Positions 57,293 to 64,000 of a stretch of 64,000 bases of DNA are shown here, piece after piece; positions within the stretch are counted from its first letter, which is position 1; each line of letters opens with the position of its first letter. The translations under genes and the position numbers were made by a program. The notes under the pieces were generated by a model. It did no database searches. It was not told the DNA's origin and saw only the letters and a program-made list of their open reading frames with translations. Source of the stretch: DSQQ01 sp964443075 (GTDB lineage: Bacteria; Chloroflexota; Anaerolineae; 4572-78; J111); contig CAYUCB010000001.1 in NCBI GenBank assembly GCA_964443075.1, positions 1 through 64,000 of the forward strand, written 5' to 3'.

Positions 57293-58579
57293 CTACCCAA
57301 TCATCTCCAGCCCCCCCATATAGGGCTGTAACACCTCCGGCAGCACCACACGACCATCGGCCTGCTGGTAATTTTCCAGAATGGCAATCATCAAGCGCCC
57401 CGGCGGCAGGCCGCTGCCGTTGAGGGTGTGCATAAATTCGGGTTTAGCCCCGGCCTCGGGCCGAAAACGCAGGTTGGCCCGCCGGGCTTGAAAATCGGTC
57501 ACATTGCTGCAACTGCTAATTTCCATCCACTCGCCCTGACCGTGTTCGCCGGGCACCCAGGCTTCCAAATCGTACTTTTTGGCGGCGGCAAAACCCAGGT
57601 CGCCGGTGCAGATTTGCACCACCCGGTGGGGCAGATTCAGGCGGCGGCAGAGGTCTTCGGCGTTGGCCACAATCTCTTCCAGGTGGGTGTAGCTCTCTTC
57701 GGGCCGGGTGTAATGGTACATCTCCACCTTTTCAAACTGATGGACGCGCTTAATGCCGCGCACGTCGCGCCCGGCGCTCATCTTCTCCCGCCGAAAGCAG
57801 GGGGTGTGGGCCAGGTATTTGATGGGGAGTTGGTCGGCCTCTAAAATTTCATCGGCAAACAGGTTGGTTAGGGGCACTTCGGCGGTGCCGATAAACCAGT
57901 AATCCTCTTCGGCGTCGTGGTACATATTATCGCGGAACTTGGGCAGGTGGGCCGCGCCAATCATGGCCTGCTCGCGCACCATAAAGGGTGGGTAGATTTC
58001 GGTGTAGCCGTGTTCGCGCACGCCCACATCAATAAACCAATTCGCCAGGGCGCGATGCAGCGCCGCGCCCGCCCCTTTGAAGACGTAAAAGCGGGTGCCG
58101 CTCATCTTGACCCCGCGCTCAAAATCAATAATGCCCAGCCCCTCGCCTAATTCCCAGTGCGGTTTGGGGGCAAAATCAAAGGTGGGCGGCTGGCCCCAGC
58201 GCCGCACCTCAAGGTTGTGGTTCTCGTCCGGGCCAACCGGCACGCCGGGGCCGGGCATGTTGGGCACGTATAACTGCCGGTCGAGCAGGTCGGCCTCAAT
58301 TTGGCGCAGAGTTTCATCAAGTTGGCTGATTTTATCGCCCAGCCCGGCCATTTCGGCCTTTTTAGCCTCCGCTTCGGCCTTTTTGCCCTCGCGCATCAAC
58401 AGGCCGATGGCTTTGCTGCCGCTGTTGCGTTCCTGGCGCAGCGCCTCCACCTCGCGTAAAATATCCCGCCGCTGCCGGTCTAACTCTAAAATCTCGTCAA
58501 TCGGCGCTTCGGTGTTCAAATCGCGCAGGGCCGCTTTCACCTGCTCCGGGTTTTCGCGGATAAAGTTTAGGTCTAACAT
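57293..58579 (-). CDS. serS: Seryl-tRNA synthetase
   Basis: Charges tRNA-Ser. The N-terminal coiled-coil arm (about 30-105) leads into the class II core with motif 2 (TPCFRREKMSAGRDVRGIKR) and motif 3 (NGSGLPPGRLMIAILENYQQ), and the block EISSCSNVTDFQARRANLRF. Length 428. ATG 58579 (MLDLNFIREN) has AGGAGG upstream; longer frames run into leader repeats. Expression is controlled by a T-box leader. Confidence 0.97.
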   Translation of the reverse strand: MLDLNFIRENPEQVKAALRDLNTEAPIDEILELDRQRRDILREVEALRQERNSGSKAIGLLMREGKKAEAEAKKAEMAGLGDKISQLDETLRQIEADLLDRQLYVPNMPGPGVPVGPDENHNLEVRRWGQPPTFDFAPKPHWELGEGLGIIDFERGVKMSGTRFYVFKGAGAALHRALANWFIDVGVREHGYTEIYPPFMVREQAMIGAAHLPKFRDNMYHDAEEDYWFIGTAEVPLTNLFADEILEADQLPIKYLAHTPCFRREKMSAGRDVRGIKRVHQFEKVEMYHYTRPEESYTHLEEIVANAEDLCRRLNLPHRVVQICTGDLGFAAAKKYDLEAWVPGEHGQGEWMEISSCSNVTDFQARRANLRFRPEAGAKPEFMHTLNGSGLPPGRLMIAILENYQQADGRVVLPEVLQPYMGGLEMIG

Positions 58580-58609
58580 CAGTTCCTCCTTATGGTCAAT
58601 TACAATTGG

Positions 58610-58677
58610 TATCAGGGTAATCAGGTAGCAAGTGTAGCAAGGTTGCATTTGCTACCCTGCTACTTGCTACCCTGTAA
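58610..58677. repeat. Short-word hairpin between T-box and serS
   Basis: CAGGTAGCAAGTGTAGCA faces TGCTACTTGCTACCCTG. The tract lies between the T-box terminator and the serS ribosome site, so it is transcribed only when the T-box reads through. Confidence 0.8.
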
Positions 58678-58684
58678 ACAAAAA

Positions 58685-58893
58685 CCCCCGCCCGTAAAAG
58701 GGCGAGGGCTAACTCGCGGTGCCACCTTTTTTTGCCGGGGGCTGGCCCCGGCAATCTCTCGGCGCGATAACGGGCGCACCCGGAGCGACTCATCGCCGCC
58801 GGCTCAAGAGCGGAATTCAGCCTTCCCTTTGCGCGCCTCGCACCAACCGGCGCGTCTCTGAGGCCAGGGAAGTGGCTTACTTTTCTCCATCAC
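58685..58893 (-). ncRNA. T-box riboswitch of serS
   Basis: On the minus strand the leader contains the T-box sequence AAGGTGGCACCGCGAG (58713-58728), which would pair with the uncharged tRNA tail. It is followed by a terminator stem CCCTCGCCC/GGGCGGGGG and TTTTTG (58681-58709). Upstream lie the stem I elements, including an AGTA motif near 58880. GAATTCCGCTC (near 58808-58818) offers TCC as a candidate serine specifier codon. Uncharged tRNA-Ser should stabilise the antiterminator and let serS be transcribed. Confidence 0.9.
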
Positions 58894-58906
58894 AGCCGTT
58901 AAAGGG

Positions 58907-58934
58907 ATTATAGCATAACCATTTAATTGCGCAA
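58907..58934 (-). promoter_or_regulatory. Promoter of the T-box/serS transcript
   Basis: TTGCGC (58929-58934) and TATAAT (58907-58912) with a 16-base spacer, about 15 bases upstream of the T-box start. A separate TATAAT for the divergent protease gene is at 58989-58994 on the plus strand. Confidence 0.65.
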
Positions 58935-59026
58935 CCGGGATGACAGACCACCGGTTTAGAGAAATTTCGTTAACGGTTAGGGGCGTGATATAATGACTGC
59001 ATCTTTTGACAGGAAAAACCTAACCT

Positions 59027-59797
59027 ATGCGCTCTCAATATTATTATGAACCACCTCGTTCTAACTTGCTGGAGAACCTTCGTTTTCTGATTGAACCGCC
59101 CACGGCCTATATCACCTTTTTGGGAGGGATTGGACTGGCTCTGGTTTTGTTAGCCTTTCCCGATATTAGCCGTTACGGGGCCAATATTTTGGTGCTGTTA
59201 ATTGCCTTCCCCATCCATGAATTGTCCCATGCCCTGGTGGCAGACCGGCTGGGCGACTCGACCCCCCGCATTAATGGCCGGATTACCCTCAACCCTTTTG
59301 CCCAACTGAATCTAATCGGTTCTATCTTGATGGTAATTGTGGGGCTGGGGTGGGCTTATGTGCCTATCAACCCCCGCTATCTGCGGCCTAATCCGCGCAC
59401 CGGGCATATGCTGGTCGCCATTGCCGGCCCAATTTCTAACCTCATCCTGGCGTTTTTGTGCGCCGGTTTGTGGCATCTGGTAACCTTTTCTCTGCAATCG
59501 TTGGGGCTGCTGTCTGTACTGGAATATCTATACCGGCTTTTATTCTGGTTTTGTTTCATTAATCTGGGCCTGTTCTTCTTTAACCTGATCCCGATTTTTC
59601 CGCTGGATGGTTTTGCCGTGCTAAAAGGGTTACTGCCTTATGAACTGGCTTATCAACTGGAGCGGGTGCAGCAATACGGCATGTTGATTTTCCTGGGCCT
59701 TTTCTTTATTGCGCCGCTTATGGGGCTGCCGATTTTGGAATGGCTGGTTTGGGGCCCGGCCAATAATATTGCCCAATTTTTATTTTTTGGGCTATAA
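59027..59797 (+). CDS. Site-2 protease (M50) family membrane protein
   Basis: Intramembrane zinc protease candidate. HEXXH appears as PIHELSHALVADRLGDSTPR, and the third ligand region as NLIPIFPLDGFAVLKGLLPY. Six or so helices. Length 256 fits the short rhomboid-like M50B group. It could take part in regulated proteolysis, for example of anti-sigma factors, but no substrate is adjacent. Seven bases before the HD gene. Confidence 0.88.
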   Translation: MRSQYYYEPPRSNLLENLRFLIEPPTAYITFLGGIGLALVLLAFPDISRYGANILVLLIAFPIHELSHALVADRLGDSTPRINGRITLNPFAQLNLIGSILMVIVGLGWAYVPINPRYLRPNPRTGHMLVAIAGPISNLILAFLCAGLWHLVTFSLQSLGLLSVLEYLYRLLFWFCFINLGLFFFNLIPIFPLDGFAVLKGLLPYELAYQLERVQQYGMLIFLGLFFIAPLMGLPILEWLVWGPANNIAQFLFFGL

Positions 59798-59803
59798 ACG
59801 CCG

Positions 59804-60415
59804 ATGGTTTCTCTCAAACCTTCTCACCCGGCGCTTTACCGGGCCGGGCAATTTTTTGCGGCCCTTAAAGCCAGCCTGCCGATCTGGGCCGGGGGTGGTC
59901 TGTCTGCGGGTGATGAAGCCGTACCGGCGGCCATTTTGATGACCCCGACCCAACAACACCTGTTTAACGGCATGTCCCCCAACGACCGGCGGCACGCCAT
60001 TGCCGTAGCCCGCACTTTGCAGCAAGCCGGCTACACTCAGCCAGCCCTCTTACAGGCCGCCCTGCTGCATGATGTCGGCAAAAGTCTGGGCCAGCCGGTT
60101 ATCTATCGCGTAGCCATTGTGTTCTTAGAAGCCTTTTGGCCCGCCGCCTTAGCCCGTTTAAGCGCCTCTCAAATCCCAGATGACAAAACCCCCTCACCCT
60201 TCATCCTTCATCCCTCATCCTTCCCCCGCTGGCGTCGCCCGTTTGTGATTCACGCCCAACACCCCGCCATCGGCGCGGCCTGGGCCAAAGAAGCCGGCTG
60301 TGACCTGTTGGCCGTGCGTCTGATTGCCCGCCATCAGGATTCGCTGACCGGCTTGCCGCTTGATGAAGCGGATAATTTGTTAGCCGTCCTGCAATGGGCG
60401 GATGATTTGAATTAA
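59804..60415 (+). CDS. HD-domain phosphohydrolase
   Basis: Metal-dependent phosphohydrolase fold: HAIAVARTLQQAGY, LLQAALLHDVGKSLGQP with the His-Asp pair, and later HPAIGAAWAKEAGCDLLAVR and IARHQD. Residues about 128-142 (DDKTPSPFILHPSSFPRW) are translated CATCCTT/CACCCTT-type short words and break the domain with a low-complexity loop. Start ATG 59804 lies seven bases after the protease stop. Confidence 0.82.
   Translation: MVSLKPSHPALYRAGQFFAALKASLPIWAGGGLSAGDEAVPAAILMTPTQQHLFNGMSPNDRRHAIAVARTLQQAGYTQPALLQAALLHDVGKSLGQPVIYRVAIVFLEAFWPAALARLSASQIPDDKTPSPFILHPSSFPRWRRPFVIHAQHPAIGAAWAKEAGCDLLAVRLIARHQDSLTGLPLDEADNLLAVLQWADDLN
60187..60228. repeat. Short-word repeat in the HD-domain gene
   Basis: CACCCTTCATCCTTCATCCC and TCATCCTT words in tandem, read in frame as a Pro/Ser/His-rich loop. 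Another example of intergenic-type words within a gene. Confidence 0.8.
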
Positions 60416-60421
60416 AGACAA

Positions 60422-60484
60422 GGAGTAGGGAGTTAAGAAGTAGGAAGTAAATTCACCTACTCTTACTTGCTTACTCCCTACTCC
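60422..60484. repeat. Heptamer-type hairpin tract (GTAGGGA words)
   Basis: AGTAGGGAGTTAAGAAGTAG faces CTACTCTTACTTGCTTACTC and CCTACT, filling the gap between the HD gene and the prephenate-dehydrogenase-like gene. Confidence 0.85.
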
Positions 60485-60499
60485 CGTTAAGGTGAATTT

Positions 60500-61468
60500 A
60501 TGAGCAATTTTACTCTCGCTATTATTGGCACCGGCGTTGTTGGCGCGTCTTTAGGGCTGGCCCTTAAACGCGATAAAGACGCGCCGTATCTGATTGGGCA
60601 TGATAAAGTATCGGATACGACTAAGGCCGCCGTAAAAATGGGTGCGCTTGACAAAGCCGAATGGAATCTGATTAACGCCTGCGAATCGGCCGATGTGATT
60701 ATTCTGGCCTTGCCTTTCAGCGGTATCCGGCCCACTTTGGAGGCCATCGCTCCCTATCTCAAACCCGGCGTGGTGATTACCGATACGGCCCGCAGCAAAG
60801 TCCCGGTCTTGGCCTGGGCTAAAGAATTGCTGCCACCGCATGTCCATTTTATTGGGGGCGACCCACTGGTGCATACCGCCGGAACCGGCCACCCCCACGC
60901 CACCGCCGACCTGTTTCGAGAGCGGCTCTACTGCCTGACCCCGGCCGTCTCTGCCGCTGAAGAAGCGGTTGAATTGATGGTCGGTTTGGTCTCTATGCTG
61001 GGGGCTAAACCCTTTTTTCTGGATGCGGCCGAGCATGACGGCTTGACAACCGCTGTTGACATCCTGCCGAGCCTGGTGGGAGCCAGTTTGATGCAAACCG
61101 TGGTTTCCCAGCCTTCCTGGCGGGAAATGCGCAAAGTAGCCGGCGCTCTGTTTGAGCAAGCTACCGCCGGAGCCGGCGACGACCCGGCTTCGCTGCGCGA
61201 TAATCTGCTGGCTAACCGGGCCGATTTGCTGATCTGGCTGGATCGTTACCTGGAACAGTTGCACCAGGTACGTACCCTGCTGACCTCGCCGGATGATTCC
61301 GCTCCAGCCCTGACCCAACTGCTGGAAAAAGCTGCCACCGAGCGCGTCAATTGGCTGCTTGACACCCAACAGAGCCGCTTTGATGACCCGGAAATGGCCC
61401 TCCCACCGATTGAACAGCCTGGCTTGATGAGACGGCTCATTGGTTTGGGCGGCCCCAGAAAGCAGTAG
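60500..61468 (+). CDS. Prephenate-dehydrogenase-family protein
   Basis: NAD(P)-binding GTGVVGASLGLALKRD at about 11-26, then VIILALPFSGIRPTLEAIAP, VITDTARSKVPVLAWAKELL, and a helical C-terminal dimer domain. The substrate motif GGHPMAG of tyrosine-pathway enzymes reads GGDPLVHT, losing the His. Length 322 is normal for TyrA-type dehydrogenases. No aromatic biosynthesis gene is nearby, so the substrate may differ. GAATTT-type weak ribosome site. Confidence 0.78.
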   Translation: MSNFTLAIIGTGVVGASLGLALKRDKDAPYLIGHDKVSDTTKAAVKMGALDKAEWNLINACESADVIILALPFSGIRPTLEAIAPYLKPGVVITDTARSKVPVLAWAKELLPPHVHFIGGDPLVHTAGTGHPHATADLFRERLYCLTPAVSAAEEAVELMVGLVSMLGAKPFFLDAAEHDGLTTAVDILPSLVGASLMQTVVSQPSWREMRKVAGALFEQATAGAGDDPASLRDNLLANRADLLIWLDRYLEQLHQVRTLLTSPDDSAPALTQLLEKAATERVNWLLDTQQSRFDDPEMALPPIEQPGLMRRLIGLGGPRKQ

Positions 61469-61479
61469 GGGAGTGGTAT

Positions 61480-61548
61480 ATGAGTGAGAAGTTGGTCCGA
61501 ACACATCGGGATTTGGAGGTGTATCACGTACTTCGTCTACATCCTTGA
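61480..61548 (+). pseudogene. Remnant of a four-helix-bundle (S23/IVP-type) gene
   Basis: ATG 61480 opens MSEKLVRTHRDLEVYHVLRL and stops after 22 residues. The start matches the usual beginning of the 23S intervening-sequence-type four-helix-bundle proteins (RTHRDLEVY), then the match ends abruptly where the GIY-YIG sequence begins in another frame. Confidence 0.55.
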
Positions 61549-61780
61549 GTGCGCCGACCAAACCCTTTACACCGGTTGGACCACCGATATAAACCGGCGC
61601 TTGGCGGCTCACAACGCCGGACGCGGGGCGCGTTACACCCGTCAGCGCGGCCCGGTGCGCCTGGTTTACCAGGAAGAAGTGGCCGACCACCGCGCCGCCC
61701 TCGAACGCGAACAGCAAATTAAACGTCTCCCTCGCGCCGCAAAACTCAAACTGGTTGAAGGTTTTAAGGTTGAAAGTTAA
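61484..61780 (+). CDS. GIY-YIG nuclease (UPF0213-like)
   Basis: The single domain reads FVYILECADQTLYTGWTTDI, NRRLAAHNAGRGARYTRQRG, PVRLVYQEE and LEREQQIKRLPRAAK, typical of the small YhbQ-like GIY-YIG family of 80-100 residues. The natural start seems missing: the nearest in-frame GTG (61484) lies within the remnant of another gene, so the first 15 residues are foreign. The 3' end is made of the first words of a repeat tract. Confidence 0.8.
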   Translation: MRSWSEHIGIWRCITYFVYILECADQTLYTGWTTDINRRLAAHNAGRGARYTRQRGPVRLVYQEEVADHRAALEREQQIKRLPRAAKLKLVEGFKVES

Positions 61781-61835
61781 AAGTTGAAGGTTAAAACCTT
61801 CCAACCTTTAACCTTCCAACCGTTTAACCCGCCAA
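61768..61835. repeat. AGGTT/AACCTTCC short-word tract
   Basis: AAGGTTGAAAGTTAAAAGTT faces AACCTTCCAACCTTTAACCTTCC; the words match those inside the ligase gene. The tract overlaps the GIY-YIG stop. Confidence 0.85.
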
Positions 61836-61896
61836 CCCTTTTTGCTATTCCCTCTGGCCTGGTATAAAATCGAAACTGTTGGAGGTTAGTGATATT

Positions 61897-63165
61897 TTGC
61901 CCGAACAAAATCCCCCCGCTAAAAGCCTGGAAATCCTCATGCTTTCGCCCACCATGTTCTTTGCCGATTATGGGGCGCACGTGCGGATTCTGGAAGAAAC
62001 GCTCACCCTGCAACAACTGGGCCATCGCGTCACCATTCTGGCTTATCCTAATGGCCGCGATATCCCAGGGGTGCAGGTGCGGCGCTGTTGGGGTGTCCCC
62101 TTTAATTACCGGGTGATTGTTGGCTCCTCGCGCCACAAAATTTACCTGGATGGCTTGCTGGGGGCGATGTCGCTGCTGTATGTCTTGCGCCACAAACCCG
62201 ATATTATTCACGCTCACCTGCACGAAGGCGGGTTGATGGGCTGGGTTCTCAGCAAGCTAACCGGCGCGCCCCTGGTGTTTGATTTTCAGGGCAGCCTGAC
62301 CGCTGAAATGGTTGACCACAATTTCTTGTCGGCCCAAAGCCCTTTTTACCGCGTGTTGCGCTGGCTGGAAGGGCGTATTAATCATGCCGCCGATGTCATC
62401 CTGACCAGTTCGACCCACGCCGCTAATCTGTTGGCAGATACCTTTGACGTCGCTACCGCTAAAATCAATCCCACCCCAGATTGTGTTAACGCCGACACCT
62501 TTTCGCCGGAGCGCTTTTCAGCCGAAGAAACGGCGCAATTAAAAACGTCGCTGGGCCTACCGGCCGGTAAAAAAGTCATCGCTTACCTGGGCGTGTTGAC
62601 CCCTTACCAGGGGATTGACCTGCTGCTGGAAGCGCTGCTTTTGCTGCGCCAAAGCCGGCAGGATTTTCATTTGTTGTTGATGGGTTATCCGGGGGTGGAG
62701 CGTTACCACGCCAAAGCGCATGTCCTGGGCTTGCAAGATGTCGTGACCTTTACCAACAAAATCCTCTATGAAGAAGCCCCCCGCTACCTGGCTCTGGGCG
62801 ATTTAGCCGTGGCTCCCAAAATATCGGCCACCGAAGGCAGTGGTAAAATTCTTAATTATATGGCGATGAGTTTGCCCACCGTGGCCTTCAACCTGCCGGT
62901 CAGCCGGGAGTTTTTGGGCGATGGCGGCATCTACGCCCCCGAAACCACCGCCGAGAGTCTGGCGGCCGCCTTGAACCGGGCGTTGGACCTGTCTGCTGCC
63001 GAGCGGGCCAGGTTGGGCCAATATTTGCGGCAGCGGGTAATGCGCCATTTTTCCTGGCAGCGGGCCGGCGAACAGATGCAAGCGGTTTACCAAGCCCTGT
63101 TAAATGGTGAACCTCTGCCCGCCCCAACCCTAAAGCCAGCCCCCCCCATGCCGGAGAATTTTTAA
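61897..63165 (+). CDS. GT4-family glycosyltransferase
   Basis: GT-B fold retaining glycosyltransferase. The N-terminal Rossmann half begins KSLEILMLSPTMFFADYGAH; the C-terminal half has KKVIAYLGVLTPYQGIDLLL and EGSGKILNYMAMSLPTVAF, the donor-binding region. Start: GGAGGT at 61881-61886 is ten bases before TTG 61897; a TTG at 61879 would include the ribosome site itself and is rejected. TATAAA at 61863-61868 may be its -10. Likely makes a surface glycan or glycolipid. Confidence 0.88.
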   Translation: MPEQNPPAKSLEILMLSPTMFFADYGAHVRILEETLTLQQLGHRVTILAYPNGRDIPGVQVRRCWGVPFNYRVIVGSSRHKIYLDGLLGAMSLLYVLRHKPDIIHAHLHEGGLMGWVLSKLTGAPLVFDFQGSLTAEMVDHNFLSAQSPFYRVLRWLEGRINHAADVILTSSTHAANLLADTFDVATAKINPTPDCVNADTFSPERFSAEETAQLKTSLGLPAGKKVIAYLGVLTPYQGIDLLLEALLLLRQSRQDFHLLLMGYPGVERYHAKAHVLGLQDVVTFTNKILYEEAPRYLALGDLAVAPKISATEGSGKILNYMAMSLPTVAFNLPVSREFLGDGGIYAPETTAESLAAALNRALDLSAAERARLGQYLRQRVMRHFSWQRAGEQMQAVYQALLNGEPLPAPTLKPAPPMPENF

Positions 63166-63471
63166 CGGTTATCTCCCTCTTCTTTGAAAATAGACCGGCT
63201 GAGGCGTGAAAAACTATAGTTTTTCATGCCTGTGACAAGGGGCGACACAACCTCACCTTAAAACCCCATAACCGCAAATCTCACCTTAAAAAATGGCTGC
63301 CCTTGTTTTTTGTCGTACCTTTTTTAAGCAGAGTTAGACTGAATCATCAGGACTCATAGTTATAGAGTCCTCTTGTTTTGAATGGCAGAATCTTGATAAA
63401 ATAGGATGGGCAAGAAATTTTAAGCTAATTCAAAGGTTTGTTTGTTAAGCTGAAATGGGTTAATTGATAAA
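63166..63471. other. 306-base gap with two palindromes
   Basis: AGGCGTGAAAAACT/AGTTTTTCATGCCT forms a 30-base near-perfect palindrome at 63202-63231, a possible terminator of the glycosyltransferase gene. AGGACTC (63349-63355) pairs with GAGTCCT (63365-63371). No gene is supported. Confidence 0.6.
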
Positions 63472-64000
63472 ATGAGCGTGTTTAAATCTATCATCACAAT
63501 TTTAATGTTTTTGTTATTGTTTAATCTGGCTGTTCTGCCGGCGCTGGCGCAGGGGCCAGAACCTCAAGCCACACCGGGTTATATCCCTGGCGAGATTATT
63601 GTTAAATTTCAGCCCAATGTCGGTTTGGCGGGGGAGCGTAATTCATTGCGGGCCAAAGGATTACAGCCCTTACAAGTCGCCCCGGGTGCCGAATTGCTGC
63701 GCGTTCAGGTTGAACCGGGCCATGAGGCCGAAGCCATTGCTGATTTAATGGCTCGCGGCGATGTGGAATTTGCCACTTATAACCACCTGGTTCAAGCTTT
63801 GGGCGACCCCAACGACTCCTCTTATTCCTTGCAATGGGCGCTCAAAGATCCAGGGGATCACGATATTGACGCTCCCGAAGCCTGGGATTTGTACACGGGC
63901 GGTAATAATATCACCCTGGCCATCATTGATACCGGGGCCGATTTGGACCACCCCGATTTGCAGGCCAATATTGGCCCTGGCTATAACTACATCCACCCCG
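63472..64000 (+). CDS. Subtilisin-family (S8) serine protease, cut by the window end
   Basis: Begins MSVFKSIITILMFLLLFNLA with a signal peptide ending PALAQ. A fervidolysin-like propeptide (YIPGEIIVKFQPNVGLAGER, to FATYNHLVQA) follows, then the catalytic domain with the Asp motif LAIIDTGADLDHPDLQANIG. The His and Ser motifs lie beyond base 64000. ATG 63472 has no clear ribosome site. Exported protease. Confidence 0.9.
   Translation, partial: MSVFKSIITILMFLLLFNLAVLPALAQGPEPQATPGYIPGEIIVKFQPNVGLAGERNSLRAKGLQPLQVAPGAELLRVQVEPGHEAEAIADLMARGDVEFATYNHLVQALGDPNDSSYSLQWALKDPGDHDIDAPEAWDLYTGGNNITLAIIDTGADLDHPDLQANIGPGYNYIHP

Noticed and set aside
60551..61804. 417-codon antisense frame over the dehydrogenase and GIY-YIG genes
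   Set aside because: Both forward genes have strong motifs; the antisense protein has none and depends on GC-rich third positions.

Overview
The window looks like chromosomal DNA from a member of the Chloroflexota (Anaerolineae-like). This is an inference. Supporting signs are Gram-positive-style features (a T-box leader on serS, DnaD- and DnaI/DnaC-like replication proteins, a CGAAC-type SOS box) combined with lipoproteins carrying TPTPTP linkers, MacB-like efflux permeases and a sulfide:quinone-reductase-type sulfur cluster. The gene content is mainly housekeeping, with several lower-GC accessory islands. No prophage, integrase or CRISPR array was seen.

Layout. 0.2-6 kb: SLC13 transporter, Ada, then a minus-strand wall-related operon (LysM lipoprotein, C26 amidotransferase-like hydrolase, MurI). 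6-11 kb: ECF sigma factor, an anti-sigma protein fused to two beta-propellers, and a secreted protein made of two tandem repeats. 11-14.5 kb: AT-rich nuclease-like gene, CorA, a REP-associated transposase between two near-identical palindromes, and two small membrane proteins. 15-29.5 kb: a TetR-led efflux locus (membrane fusion protein, TolB-like propeller, odd phosphofructokinase-like protein, one ABC ATPase, three giant FtsX/MacB permeases, a DUF3782-like nuclease). 29.5-39.8 kb, minus strand: dnaB, dnaD-like, a double-ATPase dnaC-like gene, then a tightly packed six-gene set (JAMM protease, membrane protein, coiled-coil ATPase, second ATPase, E1/ThiF enzyme, rhodanese). 40-46.2 kb: a RelE/YafQ-like toxin-antitoxin pair, a sulfur-trafficking cluster behind a promoter with two Crp-type boxes, and a YefM-YoeB pair. 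46.3-46.6 kb: tRNA-His, -Glu, -Leu. 46.7-52.7 kb: orphan LolD-like ATPase, a PARIS-like AAA/DUF4435 defence pair, and an O-antigen-ligase fused to a pseudo-glycosidase. 52.7-56.8 kb: HTH regulator with a 49-residue partner, histidine-kinase-like protein, two tRNA-Ser, SPFH protein, and a small gene under an SOS-type box. 57-64 kb: T-box/serS, site-2 protease, HD protein, prephenate-dehydrogenase-like protein, GIY-YIG protein, glycosyltransferase, and a truncated subtilisin at the window edge.

Two patterns cut across the window. First, many gaps between genes hold a short tract of roughly 7-base direct repeats facing an inverted copy; the repeated word differs from gap to gap, and some tracts lie inside reading frames. 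Second, several families of hairpin or terminal-inverted-repeat elements are scattered through the gaps. The strongest candidates for an undescribed system are the JAMM/ATPase/E1/rhodanese operon (29.5-35.5 kb) and the heptamer repeat phenomenon. The PARIS-like pair is the clearest defence candidate.
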